DNA of 64,000 bases, from contig NC_064839.1 of assembly GCF_024166365.1 (NCBI RefSeq), forward strand, positions 16,664,878-16,728,877. Direction: 5' to 3'. The notes below the pieces were generated by a model. That model was not told where the DNA came from. It saw only the letters and a list, made by a program, of their open reading frames with translations, and searched no databases. This document shows positions 41,109-53,360 of this stretch, in pieces; positions within the stretch are counted from its first letter, which is position 1, and the number at the start of each line of letters is the position of its first letter. Origin of the DNA: Elephas maximus indicus (taxonomy: Eukaryota; Chordata; Mammalia; Proboscidea; Elephantidae). The translations under genes and the position numbers were made by a program.

Positions 41109-42529
41109 GGGCTTATTTATTATTTTTTGGCTTAGCTTCTGTTGTAGTCAGAATGGTAACTTTTATGTTATATATATATTTACCACATGCACATGGAAGA
41201 TTCTCAGTACCCACCCCAGACCTGCTGAACCAGAAACTCAGAGTGGGACCCAGTATCTGGGTTTCGACCAGGCCTCTAGGTGATTCTCATGCTGACTGAC
41301 GTTTGAGGACCGCTGATCTGAGGACTGAGTTGGCAATGAGGCTGAAATGCCCACAGCAGAGATAGCGATGAGGGGAGCCCTGATGGTGGTCATGAATGCT
41401 GAGCGCTGATGCAGGCATCATGTTTCACTTTCTCCATCTCTGTCAAGAGTGCTGGTCACAGGCTTATGTAAGGATGACACCCAACGACAAGGTGGGAAGC
41501 TATAGCATTGCCCCCCACCCCCACACACTGTAAAGGGCTGAGGGCTTCTAACACTCAGCTTTGACAGGCCAGAGCACTGAGGACAAGCACCAGCAGGGCC
41601 ACCCCATGCCTTTAGCTCCACTCTATTCTGGCCAGGGCTGACCTTGGTGGGGAGGACACCCACCTCACGGCTGAGGCACCCGATGATCTACAGGCCTTGG
41701 GGCACGCAGGTGGGTTCCCTCACTGCCTGGGTTCTGTTGAGGGGGTAGGGCTTCAGGAGTGGGCGTGGCATGGTTCAGAAGTTGGGGTTGGATGAGGATC
41801 AAGTGTGCCCACCGGTGTGCCCACAGTTTCACTCGCTGCCGTGGTTCCTGTTTCCCCGGGCAGGGAAGTCCCTGAGGCTCAGATCTTCCCTGTGAGCCTA
41901 CGGATGCAGACTGACCACACCTGGCCCTGAGCCTTGAAGGGAGGGCCAGATGTAGTGGTGGAGCAGCTCCAGCCCAGAGGGTCAAGGCCATCATGCGGGG
42001 AGCTGAGAGGCTGCGGGATTCCAGAGGAAGGCTTGCTGAGGAAAAGGATGTAGGTCTCAGCTGGGAGCGTCCCACCTGGAAAGGAAATCGGATTTTCACC
42101 AACTGAGTTCCCAACAGGTGGTCTCTGGGCCGGGGTTCCAGGCCCGCACATGAGGGCAAGGTCAGGATACCCCTAAGGTCTCTTCCCTCTAGGGTCTCTT
42201 CCCTGCAGGGTAAGCTGGGGGTGCCTGGCTCCAGGATCCCTACCATAGTGTTCCAAGTAACCAGGTGTTCCCATCCTATCTGTCATACGGATTACCTGGG
42301 TGATGGTTAAACTAAACTCCCAGGTAATGGGGGAGCCCCTGGATTCCACTACAGAAATGAGGGAGCTGTGGAGACAGGAACAGAGTCGTGAGTCGGAAGC
42401 AGAGGGTTAAAGGCGCACTGGCACTTGAGTACCTTCTCTCCAGGCGGTGACTCAGAGCAGCGCGTTCTAGCTCACCCAGCCAGGGTGCCTCGGAAACAGG
42501 ACAGCTTTACTGCCGGCTCTGGGGCCCCA
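41109..42529. other. GC-rich unique sequence upstream of the CpG island
   Basis: No exon supported. A 193-residue minus-strand ORF (41665-42246) has no recognisable domain and is probably chance. Confidence 0.5.
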
Positions 42530-43720
42530 CCCTGGGTTGCAGGCGGAGTGGGGTCACGACGAGGTTGCGACACCTACTCTATGAGGCGGGCTTTGTCTTC
42601 TGGCGCCAGCAAACCACAACGGGCAACGAAGCCCCCACGCGCAGAGTGCACGGCGCGGCTCCCACCTCTGCACCCTCCCCGGAGCTCTTGGCCTGAGTGA
42701 GAGCAGGGCGGCCGACTGAAGCTTCCCGCGTCCCGCAGCAGGGCACTAGCCGGTAGTCTGTGGATCCTTCCAGAAACGGGGCTTCAGGGGGGAGGAAGAC
42801 CTGGAGCTGAAACGGCTGAGAGAGTTTGCTGGAAAGTATTTCCTTCTGGGGGTGGGGCCGGGCCTGGCGCTTCCAAACACGTGCGTGAGTTACTCGGATA
42901 AAAACTGTTTTTGAAAGGCTTTGTTTCCGGCTGGCGTTGGAAGCTGCCCGGCCCTCCCTCCCACACCGACCTGGGACGGCGGCGGCTCGGGCAGTGTGCG
43001 CTTTTCCGCAGCTCCGGCCGAGCGCCGCGCGGGGATGGGGCCGGGCGTCGGGCCCCCGCGCCCAGCTCGCCGCGCCGGGCCCGGGTCTCCCGGGCGGCCA
43101 GCGGGGGGCGCTGCGGCCGCCCCGCCACCCCCGCCCGCCGTGCCGGGCCCGCCTGCGGCCAGTCGGGCGGCGGCGGCCGGAGCGGGAGCCAGCGGCAGGT
43201 GAGCGCGGCGGCGGCGGGGCCCCGCGGGGAGCGCGCCCAGGCCGAGGCGCGGCCGCCCGGGGCCGGAGCCGGCGGTCAGGGTGTCAGCGCGCGGCGCTGC
43301 GGGCCGCGCGAGGCTCCCGCCGGCCGGGCCCTGGGCCTCCGCGTTTAGGGGCGTCCGAGCGGGGGTGTCTGTGGGGTCCTCGCCTCGCGCCCGCCCGGCC
43401 CTACCCAGACGGCGGTGTGGGTGCGGGGCCGGGCGGCTTCAGCCGCGGCCCCTCTCGGCCTGCGCTTCCCCGGCCTCAGGGTGCAGGCTCGGCCCTCACA
43501 GGGGCGGTGTTTGAGGGCGATGGCGTGCCCAGTGGTCCCCCAGACCCGCGGGATCGCGGGTGCGCCCGCCCGGCGCCGCACCCACCCCAGCCCCGGGGGC
43601 GTTCGTCCCCTTACATCTTTGCTTTTTCTCCCCGCGGAGGTTTGGGTCTGGTCTTCTCAGATGCCCCCTCCCTCGCCCTCTGCCATCCCTACCCACCCCG
43701 GTAGACACTGCGGGTACAGG
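42530..43720 (+). promoter_or_regulatory. CpG island promoter with candidate first exon
   Basis: GC content rises sharply and CpG is abundant, with GC-rich runs such as GGCGGCGGCGG, as is typical of mammalian housekeeping or broadly expressed promoters. A strong + strand donor, CAG|GTGAGC, lies at 43198/43199 within the densest part, so a first exon probably ends at 43198. An ATG at 43035 opens a frame to the donor, but the frame is low-complexity Ala/Pro/Gly and unconvincing as protein; the exon may be non-coding. The long ORFs across the island (for example 42937-43704) reflect lack of stop codons in GC-rich DNA. The gene cannot be named from this exon; ADCY7 is possible from synteny only. 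Confidence 0.7.
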
Positions 43721-46700
43721 CTTCCCAGACAGTTCCCAGCTGCCAGGAACTCATGACCAACCTCACTTTCCGGATGACAAGACTGAGACCTGAGAGAGGG
43801 ACCCGGCTCTGCTTCCCTCCCTTGGACCCCTCCCTTGGGAAAGCCCGTTCGATGGCAGAGGCGGCTGGTTTGTCAGGTTTCCCAGTCTTGGACAAGGCAG
43901 GGCCTAGCATGAGCCCCTGGGGCCGACACAGTCTCCTGCTTAAAGTAAAAATAGCATAAGGGGAGAGGGGGCTGCGGGGCTGGGGGCTTGGGTTGAAAGC
44001 AAACACAAGAGCCAACAGTGCGTGGACCCCTCTCCAGTTAAGGGAGGAGCTAGGTGGAGGGTGAGCAAGGTGCGGGCCCCTGCCTTGGGTCCTCACTGGG
44101 GAAGACCAGAAGCCTTCGGTGGACAAAGGTGGTAAGGGACCAGATGCTGGCTGGGGGAGAGATGCTGGAGCCCTTCTCACTGTGGCTCCCGTGAAAGGCC
44201 AAGCACTCATGCTGAGTCCCACGCCCGGCTGGAGACCAGAGCTTGGGCCCCATTTATGGAAGCAGAACCTTCAGAATAAGGAAGCCTGGGCCCGGAGGGG
44301 TTAAACTGTACCTAGACCGGCCAGATTTGGGGCCTGAGTACTGCTTGCCCCTCCGCACTCCACAGTGATGCTCAACAGAGGAATGAATGAATGGATAACA
44401 GGACTGCAGTGGGCTGGTGGTTGGCTGAAGAGACTTGGTGGGTAGGGGCTTTGGGCCCTGAGACAAGGAGGCCCTGGGAATTGAGCTTGTCTGCTATGGG
44501 CCTGGTGGTGGTGGTGTGGGGAAAGGAGGGGACAGACCCCAGGTCCAGTGAAGAGGCCTCACAGGAGTGGCTCACTCAGCCTGGGGAGACCAGGTGGGCA
44601 ACCCCCAAGCATGGCAGAATGTCTATTTAGATAGGGTGTCCTTCAGAGCACCCTCCTTCAGCACTGAGGGTTTGGGATCCTCTTATGAAGGATATTCGTC
44701 CCTTGGCAGCTGTCCTCAAGACTCTTGGGATCTGGAGAATGGGTGCGCTTGGCCCTTTTGAGGGAGGATAGTGGGGCAGCCCCTGTTGAGTCCTCCAGTT
44801 TCCAAGGCCCTCCACGGTTCACAAAGCTCTGACAGTTGCTTACATGATCTGATCTTTCAATTTAGGCAGGGCTGGATTATCCACCCCACTTACAGATGAG
44901 AAAACTGAGGTCATCAAAGCTTTTGTAGCAAGTTAGGCATGGAGTTGGGATTAGGCTCTGGCCACCTGGTCTTCCTACCCTGTTCTGTTGTGGTTCTGGT
45001 GGAATGGAGGTTTGAGGAGACATCATGGAGCCTGAGGACCCCCCAGGGGCCAGCATCTTAAGGGGTAAGACACTTCTTACATATGGGAGACACCCCAGAG
45101 TTGTTCTCTGGGGTTTTGGTCCCTTTACTCTGTAGCTGGACATAAAGGGGTTGCTGATGGGGGATAGTGGTTTATGAGGACCCCGGCCCCTAAATCCAGC
45201 AGGGGAGCCTCCATTGGGCCTGCCTGTGCCTGGGCAGGGGGTAGATAGACAAGGTAGGTGTGGCTCCTGTTCCTGTAAGCCCACTGGCCAAGAGGGGACA
45301 TAGAGTGGCCCCAACTCAGACCCAAGCACCTCTCCTAGAGGGAGGCAGGTATGGCAGTGTGGGTCAGTCTGTATACTGTCCATTGGAGGAGGACCCCAAG
45401 GGGGACTGTCACTGAGGCGTCTTTGGGGGAGCCCGTTGACAGACCATTGTAACCTTTTTTCATACTTTCTGTATTTTCAGTGTTGTCTGCAATGAGGAGG
45501 AAAAGTAAAACTTGATTCCTTTTCGTTTTTTTTGGTCCTTTTTCAAGAGCAGATACCCAGTTCTGCTGTATCTGAGATTTGGGATTGGATTTGAGGGTGA
45601 TGTCTGGAGGCTGGTGTAAGCCCCTGAGTTTAATAGGGTGTCAAACGATGAGGTCCTAGATTTTGAGATATCTAAGTACAAATTAGCTTCATAACCTAAC
45701 AGAACTGCCTGGCACTCAGGCAGAAGGAGGAATCCTAACTGGTCTGTCCTGAAGTATCTTGGTGGTGGTGTCACTTTTTCCAGTGCGTGTCTGCTTTTAT
45801 CTGTGGCTCATGACGGTTGGCGAGTATCTGATCATCTGGGGTGGGAGCAGCCCCTCTCGTGAGGAGCGCCAGGCCAGGGGCCATGGTGGCAAGGTGGTCA
45901 GCAGACTCCAGAGCTGCCCACTTAGGAGTCAAAGAGAGTGGTTTTCAGGCTGATGCTGACAGGCCTGGATTGGAATTGTGGAGGCTCTGGGTCCAGAAAG
46001 GAGTGGCAGCTCCATGTCCCTGTAGGCTGGACTCTGGGCAGTGGCCTTAGGACCCTCACTGAGGAGGGTGAGCTTATGGGGCCAGCCCACAAGCCCCTCC
46101 TCGTCGTCCTCCTCCTCCCAGATAATCTGCCCACTCCGCGTGACCCCTTGAGTCCTTGTTGCTCTCTGCAGTGAAAACTTGCATTGTTCCGACTTCCCAG
46201 CCTTAGGTCTTGCTTTTCTCCTGTAAGCCCTTCCCTCCTCTGTATCCATATTGTGCCCCTCTTGGACAGCTGATTGCAGGGCTGCTTTCAGCTCTGGTGG
46301 TCTGGGGGCCAGTACTGTGACCTGGGGGCTCTTATGACTTCAGGCTCTAGGACAATTACCTTCCTTACCTTTTGGACACCTGGGCATTTGGACCTGGACT
46401 GTCACTTTAAGAGGAAGAAAGGAAAGGCAGAGTTGCTGGCCCCTAGCCCTCCACAGCTTTCTGTCCCCTTGTGGAGGGGGAGACTCCTCCATACCAGAGC
46501 ACATTCTTCATCTGAAACTGGCTAAATGTGGGGCCTCCGAGGGTGGGGTGGTGAGCCTCAGGCTGGGCCAATGCCAGGTGTGGTGAGCTGGCAGGAGGAG
46601 GGTCCACAGGTGTGTGCACAGGAGGCTCCCTCTTCAGCTGACGACCACCTGGCGAGTGAGCAGCTTTGTGCAGAGGGAGCCCCTGTTTTCAGTTAACAAG
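43721..46700. other. Unique sequence downstream of the CpG island
   Basis: Probably first-intron sequence of the CpG-island gene. Many short ORFs, none with a recognisable family or splice-bounded structure. A short MIR-like piece lies near 44890. Confidence 0.5.
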
Positions 46701-46714
46701 GTCCATTATTTGCA

Positions 46715-47330
46715 AGCTCATAGGCCTGAAGGACAAGAGCACTGACTCTAGAGGGAATTGCTGGGCTAGAGTCCCAGCTTCAACATGTCCTAGCTGTGTG
46801 ACTTTAGGCAAGTGCTTCAACCCTCTGATCCTCAGTTTTCTTATCCATAAAATGGGGGCAATAAGAATGCTTATCTTAAAGACAAAGCAAGGCCAAGGTT
46901 CCAGATTAAAGGAGCCAGAGAGACATATCTAAATGCCATGTGTGAGCCTAGATTGAAAAAAATTTTATGAAGGACATTATTGGGACAATTGAGGAAATTG
47001 CAATATGGGCTGTAGCTTAAGTACTATATCAATATTAAATGTCCTGATAACTGTTTTTCTACACACTATTAAGGGATAAAAGGACACAGTAAGCAACCAA
47101 CTCTCAAATATTATGGATAAAAACACGTAAAAGGAGAATGATAAAGAAAACTTAGCAAAATGTTAAAAATTGGCAAATCTGGATAAAGGATATCTGAGAG
47201 TTCTTTGTACTTGTCTCGCAACTTTACTGATATGAATGAAGTGACATTAATTTGCATAAAACACTTAGAACAGTGCCTGGCCCTCAGGGAACACTAGCTG
47301 TTATTGTTACTGGTGCTTTTTATTATTGTT
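46715..47330 (+). repeat. MIR split by an old L1 3' end
   Basis: MIR left part at 46715-46890 (ctagctgtgtgactttaggc, ccataaaatgggggcaataa). L1M 3' end at about 46940-47225 (gggacaattgaggaaattgc, caaatctggataaaggatat). MIR right part at about 47250-47325 (acagtgcctggccctcaggg). Confidence 0.75.
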
Positions 47331-47349
47331 CTATGAGCAAGGTGTTTCT

Positions 47350-47470
47350 TCTCATTGTCATGGTAACCCTGAGAGGCAGGTCCTGCATCTCTACTGTTCA
47401 GATGACAGAATTGAAGCCTAAAGAGAATGAATGGTTTGCCTAGGGCCACACACAGCCTGGCAGGTCGCTG
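47350..47470 (-). repeat. MIR fragment
   Basis: cagatgacagaattgaagcc and ccacacacagcctggcagg are antisense MIR text. Confidence 0.5.
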
Positions 47471-48415
47471 ATAGGGGGACTGTAGGGGTGCTTAACATCT
47501 ATTTGGGATTAATCATCAACATTTGAAAACTGTGAGATTTTACAGAAAAACTCAGAAGGCAGTGTCTCGCACACAGGGCTCGGGCTTCCAGTGTGCCCTA
47601 CTCCCCACCCGGCCAGGCAGCCTCACTTACTGATGTCCCCGCCCGGCCTCTGGGGAAGTGGCATTGCACATCTGATCCCAGGGTGCCAGGTCCCCAGGCT
47701 CGGGTTCCTCCCCGCCCTCACAATGCCCCCTTGTGTTTCTCCTCTCCCCCCACCAGCTCCTCCATCTAGAGGGTGCTGCTTTGCCCTTAACCTCTACTTG
47801 GAACATCTACCCTGGGTGTGGGGAGGGACCTGGGGGCTGCAGTGGAGGAGGAGACTTTGAGGCTCCCATCTGCTGTGTCCCCCAATTCCCACTCTTCCTC
47901 TATCCCTGCCTGCAGTCATGAGCAGTGCACCTGGCTCCACAGAAGGGTGCAAGGTGGTTTGCTGACCACCCCATGAGGAGAGTGCCAGAGGAACCCCAAC
48001 TAGTCTTCACCTTGGCCTGGTGTGTATAGGCAGGCAGTCATTTCTCCTCTTGGGGTCTCTGACTCTCCTTCTTTAAAATGGTGATCTCTTGCCTTCCTCA
48101 GAGGCTGCTTGGAAGAATTGAAGGAGCTGAGGCAGGTCAGCCTCCAGCAGGGTCTGTGTGGCCATGGTGGTTGTTTCGTCACTGCTTGGCCTCTGATGCC
48201 CCTGGTTCCCACCAGCCAGGTGCAGGGCCCCTTGCTCAGGAGGCGCCGTGAGCCAGAGGAACAGCTGAGCAAAAGCTGGAATGGGGACGGGGGGTGGGCA
48301 GTGGCTGGGCTGGGCAGGTGTTGCTTACGTGACCCTGTAGATGTGCCTTATGGTCTCCATCTCTCTGCCTTGGTGAGGATGGCAGGAGGACCTCAGCTTG
48401 GGGAGTTTGGTGAGT
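47471..48415. other. Unique GC-rich sequence
   Basis: No gene supported. Short ORFs on both strands without a family. Confidence 0.5.
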
Positions 48416-48525
48416 GACAGATGGGGAAACTGAGGCTCAGAGAGGCGATGTGACCCCCAGAGGTCCCACAGTCAGGTAGGTAGTAGCAATGCTGGGACTG
48501 GAAGCCAGGCCTTCTGCCGCCTGGG
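48416..48525 (-). repeat. MIR fragment
   Basis: gatggggaaactgaggctca and ggtcccacagtcagg. Confidence 0.75.
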
Positions 48526-48596
48526 CCAAAGCTCTCTAAGCTACGTTCCCGGGAGGAGGAGAAAGTCAGTCCATTTCGTACTTTTGTTGTTTTTTG

Positions 48597-49022
48597 CTGC
48601 TGCTGAGTCAACTCAGACTCATGGCGACCTTATGGTCCTGTGCCATCCTCGCAGTGATCGGCATGTTCAGGTCTATTTGTGTGGCTCTTGTGCCAGTCCA
48701 TCTCACAGAGGGTCTCCCATGCCGTCATTGGCCCTCTGCTTCACCAAGCGTGATGCCCTTCTCTAGCGACTGATCCTTCCTGATGACATGTCCACAGTAA
48801 GTGAGTCAGACAGTCTTCTGCTGTGATCCATAAGGCTTTCCTTGGCCGATTTTCAGAAATAGATTGCCAGGCCTATCTCCCTAGTCTTGTCTTAGTCTGA
48901 AAGCTCTGCTGAAACCTGTCCACCACGAATGGTCCTGCTGACGGTTGAGATACTGATGGCGTAGCTTCCAGCATTGTAGCAACACACAAGCCACCATACA
49001 ATACGACAGACGAGTGGTGGTG
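48597..49022 (-). repeat. RTE 3' piece followed by a composite SINE
   Basis: 48597-48810 matches RTE 3' text (gatgcccttctctagcgact). 48811-49022 matches the SINE-like half also seen at 37900-38090 (agatagattgccaggc-type text, gaaagctctgctgaaacctg). Confidence 0.65.
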
Positions 49023-50430
49023 TGTACTTTTAAATGACTTTAATTTTTTGCTAATCACAGAAGTAATTCACGTTTATTATTGAAAAATTAGGAAATGTAA
49101 GCAGTAAGGTGGGGGAGAAAACCTAGAATCTGTACTCTTTGGAGTCACCGTTAACATTTTGGTATATGTCCTTGCTAACTTCTTTTAAATACATGACAAG
49201 AAAACAAAATCGAGCATTTGCAACTTTCCGTCCTGTCCTTTAAGGAGAGTTCTGTCTGTCCTGCTTGCTGTCAGGCTTCGGGTGTGGAATTGTTGGGGGC
49301 GCAACTCAAAGATATTCTCAGACAGGCGTCAGGGCCACCCAGGACTTGACCCAGTAGCGGGCCTGGTTGATTTCTCCATCCCCTATTGCTGGACATGTAG
49401 GTTATTTCCAGTAGGTTTGCAGGTAGAGCACCGCAGTAAATGCCCACATGGCTAAGTCTTTGTATCTCTGGGGGATTCCTTCTTTAGGGTCCATTACAAT
49501 GGGTCCATTTGTCAATTTTGTGGGCACTGTGGATTGTATGCAGGGTTGCAGTAGAGCTGCCTGGGGTGTGGGGGGCCTAGGTGCTGAGAGTTTCTGTCTC
49601 TCTGTAAATTCCTTTGTGGTCAGAGGAGGAGACGGGGAGGGGCTCCCAGGAGAGGTGTTAGATGCCAGCACCCAGGCTGGGGCTTGAAGTCTTTAAGCCC
49701 CTGTGGGTGAGAGGGCTGATGGGGGAGGCAACTCTTCTTCTCTGTGCTATAGGTCATGGCGGAGACTTGACCCCTGAAGCCCCTGCTCCTCCTCCTGAGG
49801 GGTCCTGGAGGGCATGCAGCAAGGCCTGGGGTCCTCTTTGCTCGCTGCCTCGGAACATGCCCTGGGTGATTTGGGAGTGTGGAGTGAGGAGTCCTCTGTC
49901 TGGATCCAGAGAATCAGGTTGAGGCTGGGTTTGTGTTACAGTCTCTGAGACCCTGAATGAGTGGCCTCACCCCTCAGGGTCTCATGTTCCTCATCTGTAG
50001 GAAGGGGCCAAAGAGACCCCTCACTGTGTGAGACTCCAGTGAAGCAGCAGATGCCAGAGCTCTTAGGGTGATAATGTTTCAGCATGAAAAAATTAAACCT
50101 GTACAAGGGAAGACCTAATGACACAGCCACTCCCACCTCCCAGGCCCTCAGCGTAGGCAGTTTTTAATTCTTGGCCAATCTCCAGTCATCTCTACTCCCC
50201 CACGCTTCCCCCTCGAGCAGAATATCATTTCAGCAGTAACAACGTTAGTATATATTGCTAAAAGGTAAGGGTGCTTTAAAAAAGTTACCCTACACCTGAG
50301 TATTAGCAATAATTCTTTGACATCATTATCCATTCAGTGTTCAAATTTTCAATTGTTTCATAAACGTCAACATATTTTTTTTTTTATTGTTTTGGAAGCA
50401 TGTACCACATGAGAGTCATGTAACGGGATC
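49023..50430. other. Mostly unique sequence
   Basis: An old L1-like patch lies at 49030-49460 and a MIR-like patch at 49950-50015. No gene supported. Confidence 0.45.
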
Positions 50431-50439
50431 TGTTGACAT

Positions 50440-50670
50440 TCATTCCTTCTTTCTCTTTTCTCTCCGTCCTCCTGCCCTTTCCCATTCTTTCTCTATACTC
50501 CACTCCTTCCTCTGTCTCTCTCTCCTCCTGCCTCTCTTTTTCTTCTTTTCCCCCCTCTCACGTCCCCCAGCTTCTCCCCCGCCAGGTCCCCACCTTCTCT
50601 GTCCCTCCTCTTCCACCTGTCCCCTCTCTCCTCCTCTTCCCCTCTCTCCCTCCCTCCTTGAATCTCCTAT
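50440..50670 (+). repeat. Polypyrimidine (C/T) tract
   Basis: Over 200 bp almost entirely of C and T on the + strand, with many ctcctcc and tctctct units. Explains the Pro/Ser-rich and Arg/Gly/Glu-rich ORFs on the two strands. Confidence 0.85.
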
Positions 50671-50872
50671 AATTGTATTTGTATCTAGAGGCTTGATTAA
50701 GGTGTGATTTTTTTTTTTTTTTGAGATGAAAATACTTGGGAGACAGAGGTAGACCCTGACTTAAGGGGGGGGGTTCCATTCGTAAGTTGGTTCTGACATA
50801 AGTTGCATACCTTTTTTTTTTAGTTTTCATAATTATTGCCTTTTATTATCAGTATCTTTATAAATCTGATCT

Positions 50873-51005
50873 TTGAACATCTGCGAGTGACCATCTGAGA
50901 ATCATACCATCAGCAAATGACGCACTGCGACATTTTATGTAGTATATACTACTAACAATAAGAAGTACACACACACAAAAAAAAGACGGTCATAAGTGTG
51001 GTTTG
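50873..51005. repeat. Unrecognised repeat unit, copy 1
   Basis: tgaacatctgcgagtgacca, catctgagaatcataccatc, actactaacaataagaag, then an A-rich run and gtcataagtgtgg. Confidence 0.65.
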
Positions 51006-51174
51006 TCCGAATTCAAATATGGCGAATACGCCGTAAGTCGGCGACGACCTGCAGCACTGCACGCTTCTGCCTGGAGGCATGTGTGTCTGGTCAGATCTCT
51101 TTTTCCTGCCAGTGTTGGCAGCCACTTGTGCTCAATGGCTTTAAGGCAGTATTTTTTTTATGAATATTTTTATG

Positions 51175-52083
51175 TTTTTAAATTTTGTTGGTGAGAATAT
51201 AAACATAGCAGTTCAACGGTTTCTGCACGTACCGTTTAGTGGCATCGATTACATTCTCCGAGTTGTATAACCATTCTTACTGTTCTTTTCTGAGTTGTTT
51301 GCTCTCATTAACATAAATTCACTGATCCCTAAGGTTCCTTAAACGTCTGGGAGTGAACATCTGAGAAAGATAACGTCAGTAAATTACACACTGCAACGTT
51401 GTATGTGGTAAATATTACTAACAATAAGATATACCAAAAAAAAAAGGGCATAAGGGGGCTTTTTTAGGAGTTACAGTTATCAGTCTGATCCCATATAGGT
51501 AGTTCTTAAAAGAGCATAATGCTCAAGGCAGACATCCTTTACTAGTTAAGCTAAACTATTGTTTGTTTTTGGTTTTAGGAAGACTTCAGGGGACATTTTT
51601 GGTTTAAGGTTTAAAGATCTCAGGGCAATATTTTCAGGGGTTCATTCATCCAACCTTCATGGCTCCAGGAAGTCTGGAGCCCATGAGATTTTGAAACTCT
51701 GTTCTACATGTTTCCCCTTTTGATCAGGATTAATCCTGATCAAAATGTTCAGTAATGGTAGCCAGGCACTATCTGGTTCTCTTGGTCTATGGCAAAGGAG
51801 GCAATTGTTCAAGAAGGCAATTAGCCACACGGTCTGTAGCCGCCTCCTATTCCTGACTCTCTTCCTTCCTGTTGTTCCAGGCCATTGTTGTACCTCGAAT
51901 GGCCACTTGCAAACTTATAAGACCCCAGGCACTACTCATCCAACTAGGAGGTAGAACAGAAGTACTAAACATGTTATTAAGCCAATTAACTGGGGTGTTC
52001 CATAAAACCATGACCCTAAACCTCCAGACGAAGAAACCAAATCCCGTAAGGTGTTTGGTTGTACTTAAGCAGCCTCAGCAGCT
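51175..52083 (-). repeat. L1 3' UTR, antisense, split by a repeat unit
   Basis: Old elephant L1 3' UTR: gagaatataaacatagcagt, ctcattaacataaattcac, and after an insert gcataatgctcaaggcagac and ggcaattagccacacggtc. Reverse complement of 7525-7800 in part. Confidence 0.7.
51341..51460. repeat. Unrecognised repeat unit, copy 2, inside L1
   Basis: aacgtctgggagtgaacatc, tgagaaagataacgtcag, attactaacaataagatata, A run, then gggcataaggggg. Direct repeat of 50873-51005. Confidence 0.65.
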
Positions 52084-53360
52084 ATTCTTTTTTTTTTTTT
52101 AAGTCGATGTAAATATATCTGTCACATAACTTTTGCCAGTTCAGCTTTTTTACAGGTTTACCACTTATTGACAGCAATTATAGTAATCGGCGGTGCGACC
52201 CTACCCTTAATCAGCGTGATGTTCCTGTCACCATGAACCTCCTTTTCCCCCTCACTCCCACCCCTGGTAGCCACTGAGCCACTAATAAACTTTGTTTTCT
52301 ATACATTTGCCTTCTCTTGTCTTTTTGTGTAAGTGAGGTCATACAATATTTATCCTTTGAGATTGATTTATTTTGCTCAGCATAGTGTCTTCCAGCTTTA
52401 TCCATATTGTAGAGCGTATCCAGACTTCGTTCTGCTTGCCGAGTAGTATTCCATTGTATGTCTGTACCACATTTTGTTTATCCATTCATCTGCTGACGGG
52501 CATTTAGATGGTTTCCACCTTTTGGCTGTTGTGAATAGTGTTGCAGTAAAATTGGTGTACAAGTCTCTGACACTCTCCTTTCACTTCTTTTGGGTATATA
52601 CCTAGGAGTGGAAATGCTGGATCATATGGTAGTTCTATTTTTAGTTTTTTGAGGAAGCGCCATACTGTTTTCTGCAACGGCTGTACCATTTTGCATTTCC
52701 ACCCGCAATGGTAAAGGTTCCAATTTCCCCACGTCCTCTCCAATACTTATTTTCTGTTTTCTTATCTTAGCCATCCTGCCAAACACCAAACCCGTTGCCA
52801 TCGAGTTGATTCTGACTCATAGTGACTCTGTAGGACAGAGTAAAACTGCCTCATAGGGTTTCTAAGGAGTGGCTGGTGGATTTGAACTGCCGACCTTTTT
52901 GGTTAGCAGCCTGAGCACTTAACCACTATGCCACCAGGGTTCCTAGCCATCCTACTGGGAGTGAAATGATATCTCATTATGGTTTTGATTTACATCTCTC
53001 TCATGACTAATGATGCTGAGCACATTTTCATGTGTTTGATGGCCATTTGAATGTCCTCTTTAGTGAAATGTCTGTTCAAGGTCCTTTGCCCATTTTATGA
53101 TTGGGTTATTTGTCTTTTTGTTGAGCTGTTGCAGTTTTGTATATATTTTGGTTATTAGATTCTTGTTGGATATATGGTTTCCGAAGATACTCTTCCAATC
53201 GGTACCTTGTCTTCTCACTTTTTTGGTAAAGTCTTTTAATGAATAAAGGTTTTAATTTTTGTGTGGTTCCATTTATTTATTTTGTCTTTTGCGTTTGTGC
53301 TTTTATAGTTATATTAGATAATCCATTGCCAAAAGCTAGGAGGTAGTATTTTTAATGATC
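52084..53360 (-). mobile_element. Old L1 3' end, antisense
   Basis: T-tract start, then antisense 3' UTR and ORF2-end text (gctcagcatagtgtcttcca, agtattccattgtatgtctg, ctaggagtggaaatgctgga). Split by an AfroSINE at 52786-52944. Confidence 0.85.
52786..52944 (-). repeat. AfroSINE inside L1
   Basis: CCCGTTGCCATCGAGTTGAT to CCACTATGCCACCAGGGTTC. Confidence 0.93.

Noticed and set aside
41665..42246. 193-residue ORF on the - strand
   Set aside because: Pro/Ser/Leu-rich, no recognised domain, overlapping ORFs; likely chance in GC-rich DNA.
42937..43704. 255-residue ORF across the CpG island
   Set aside because: Arg/Pro/Gly/Ala-rich low complexity in several frames at once, as expected when GC-rich DNA lacks stop codons. 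It also runs through a strong splice donor.
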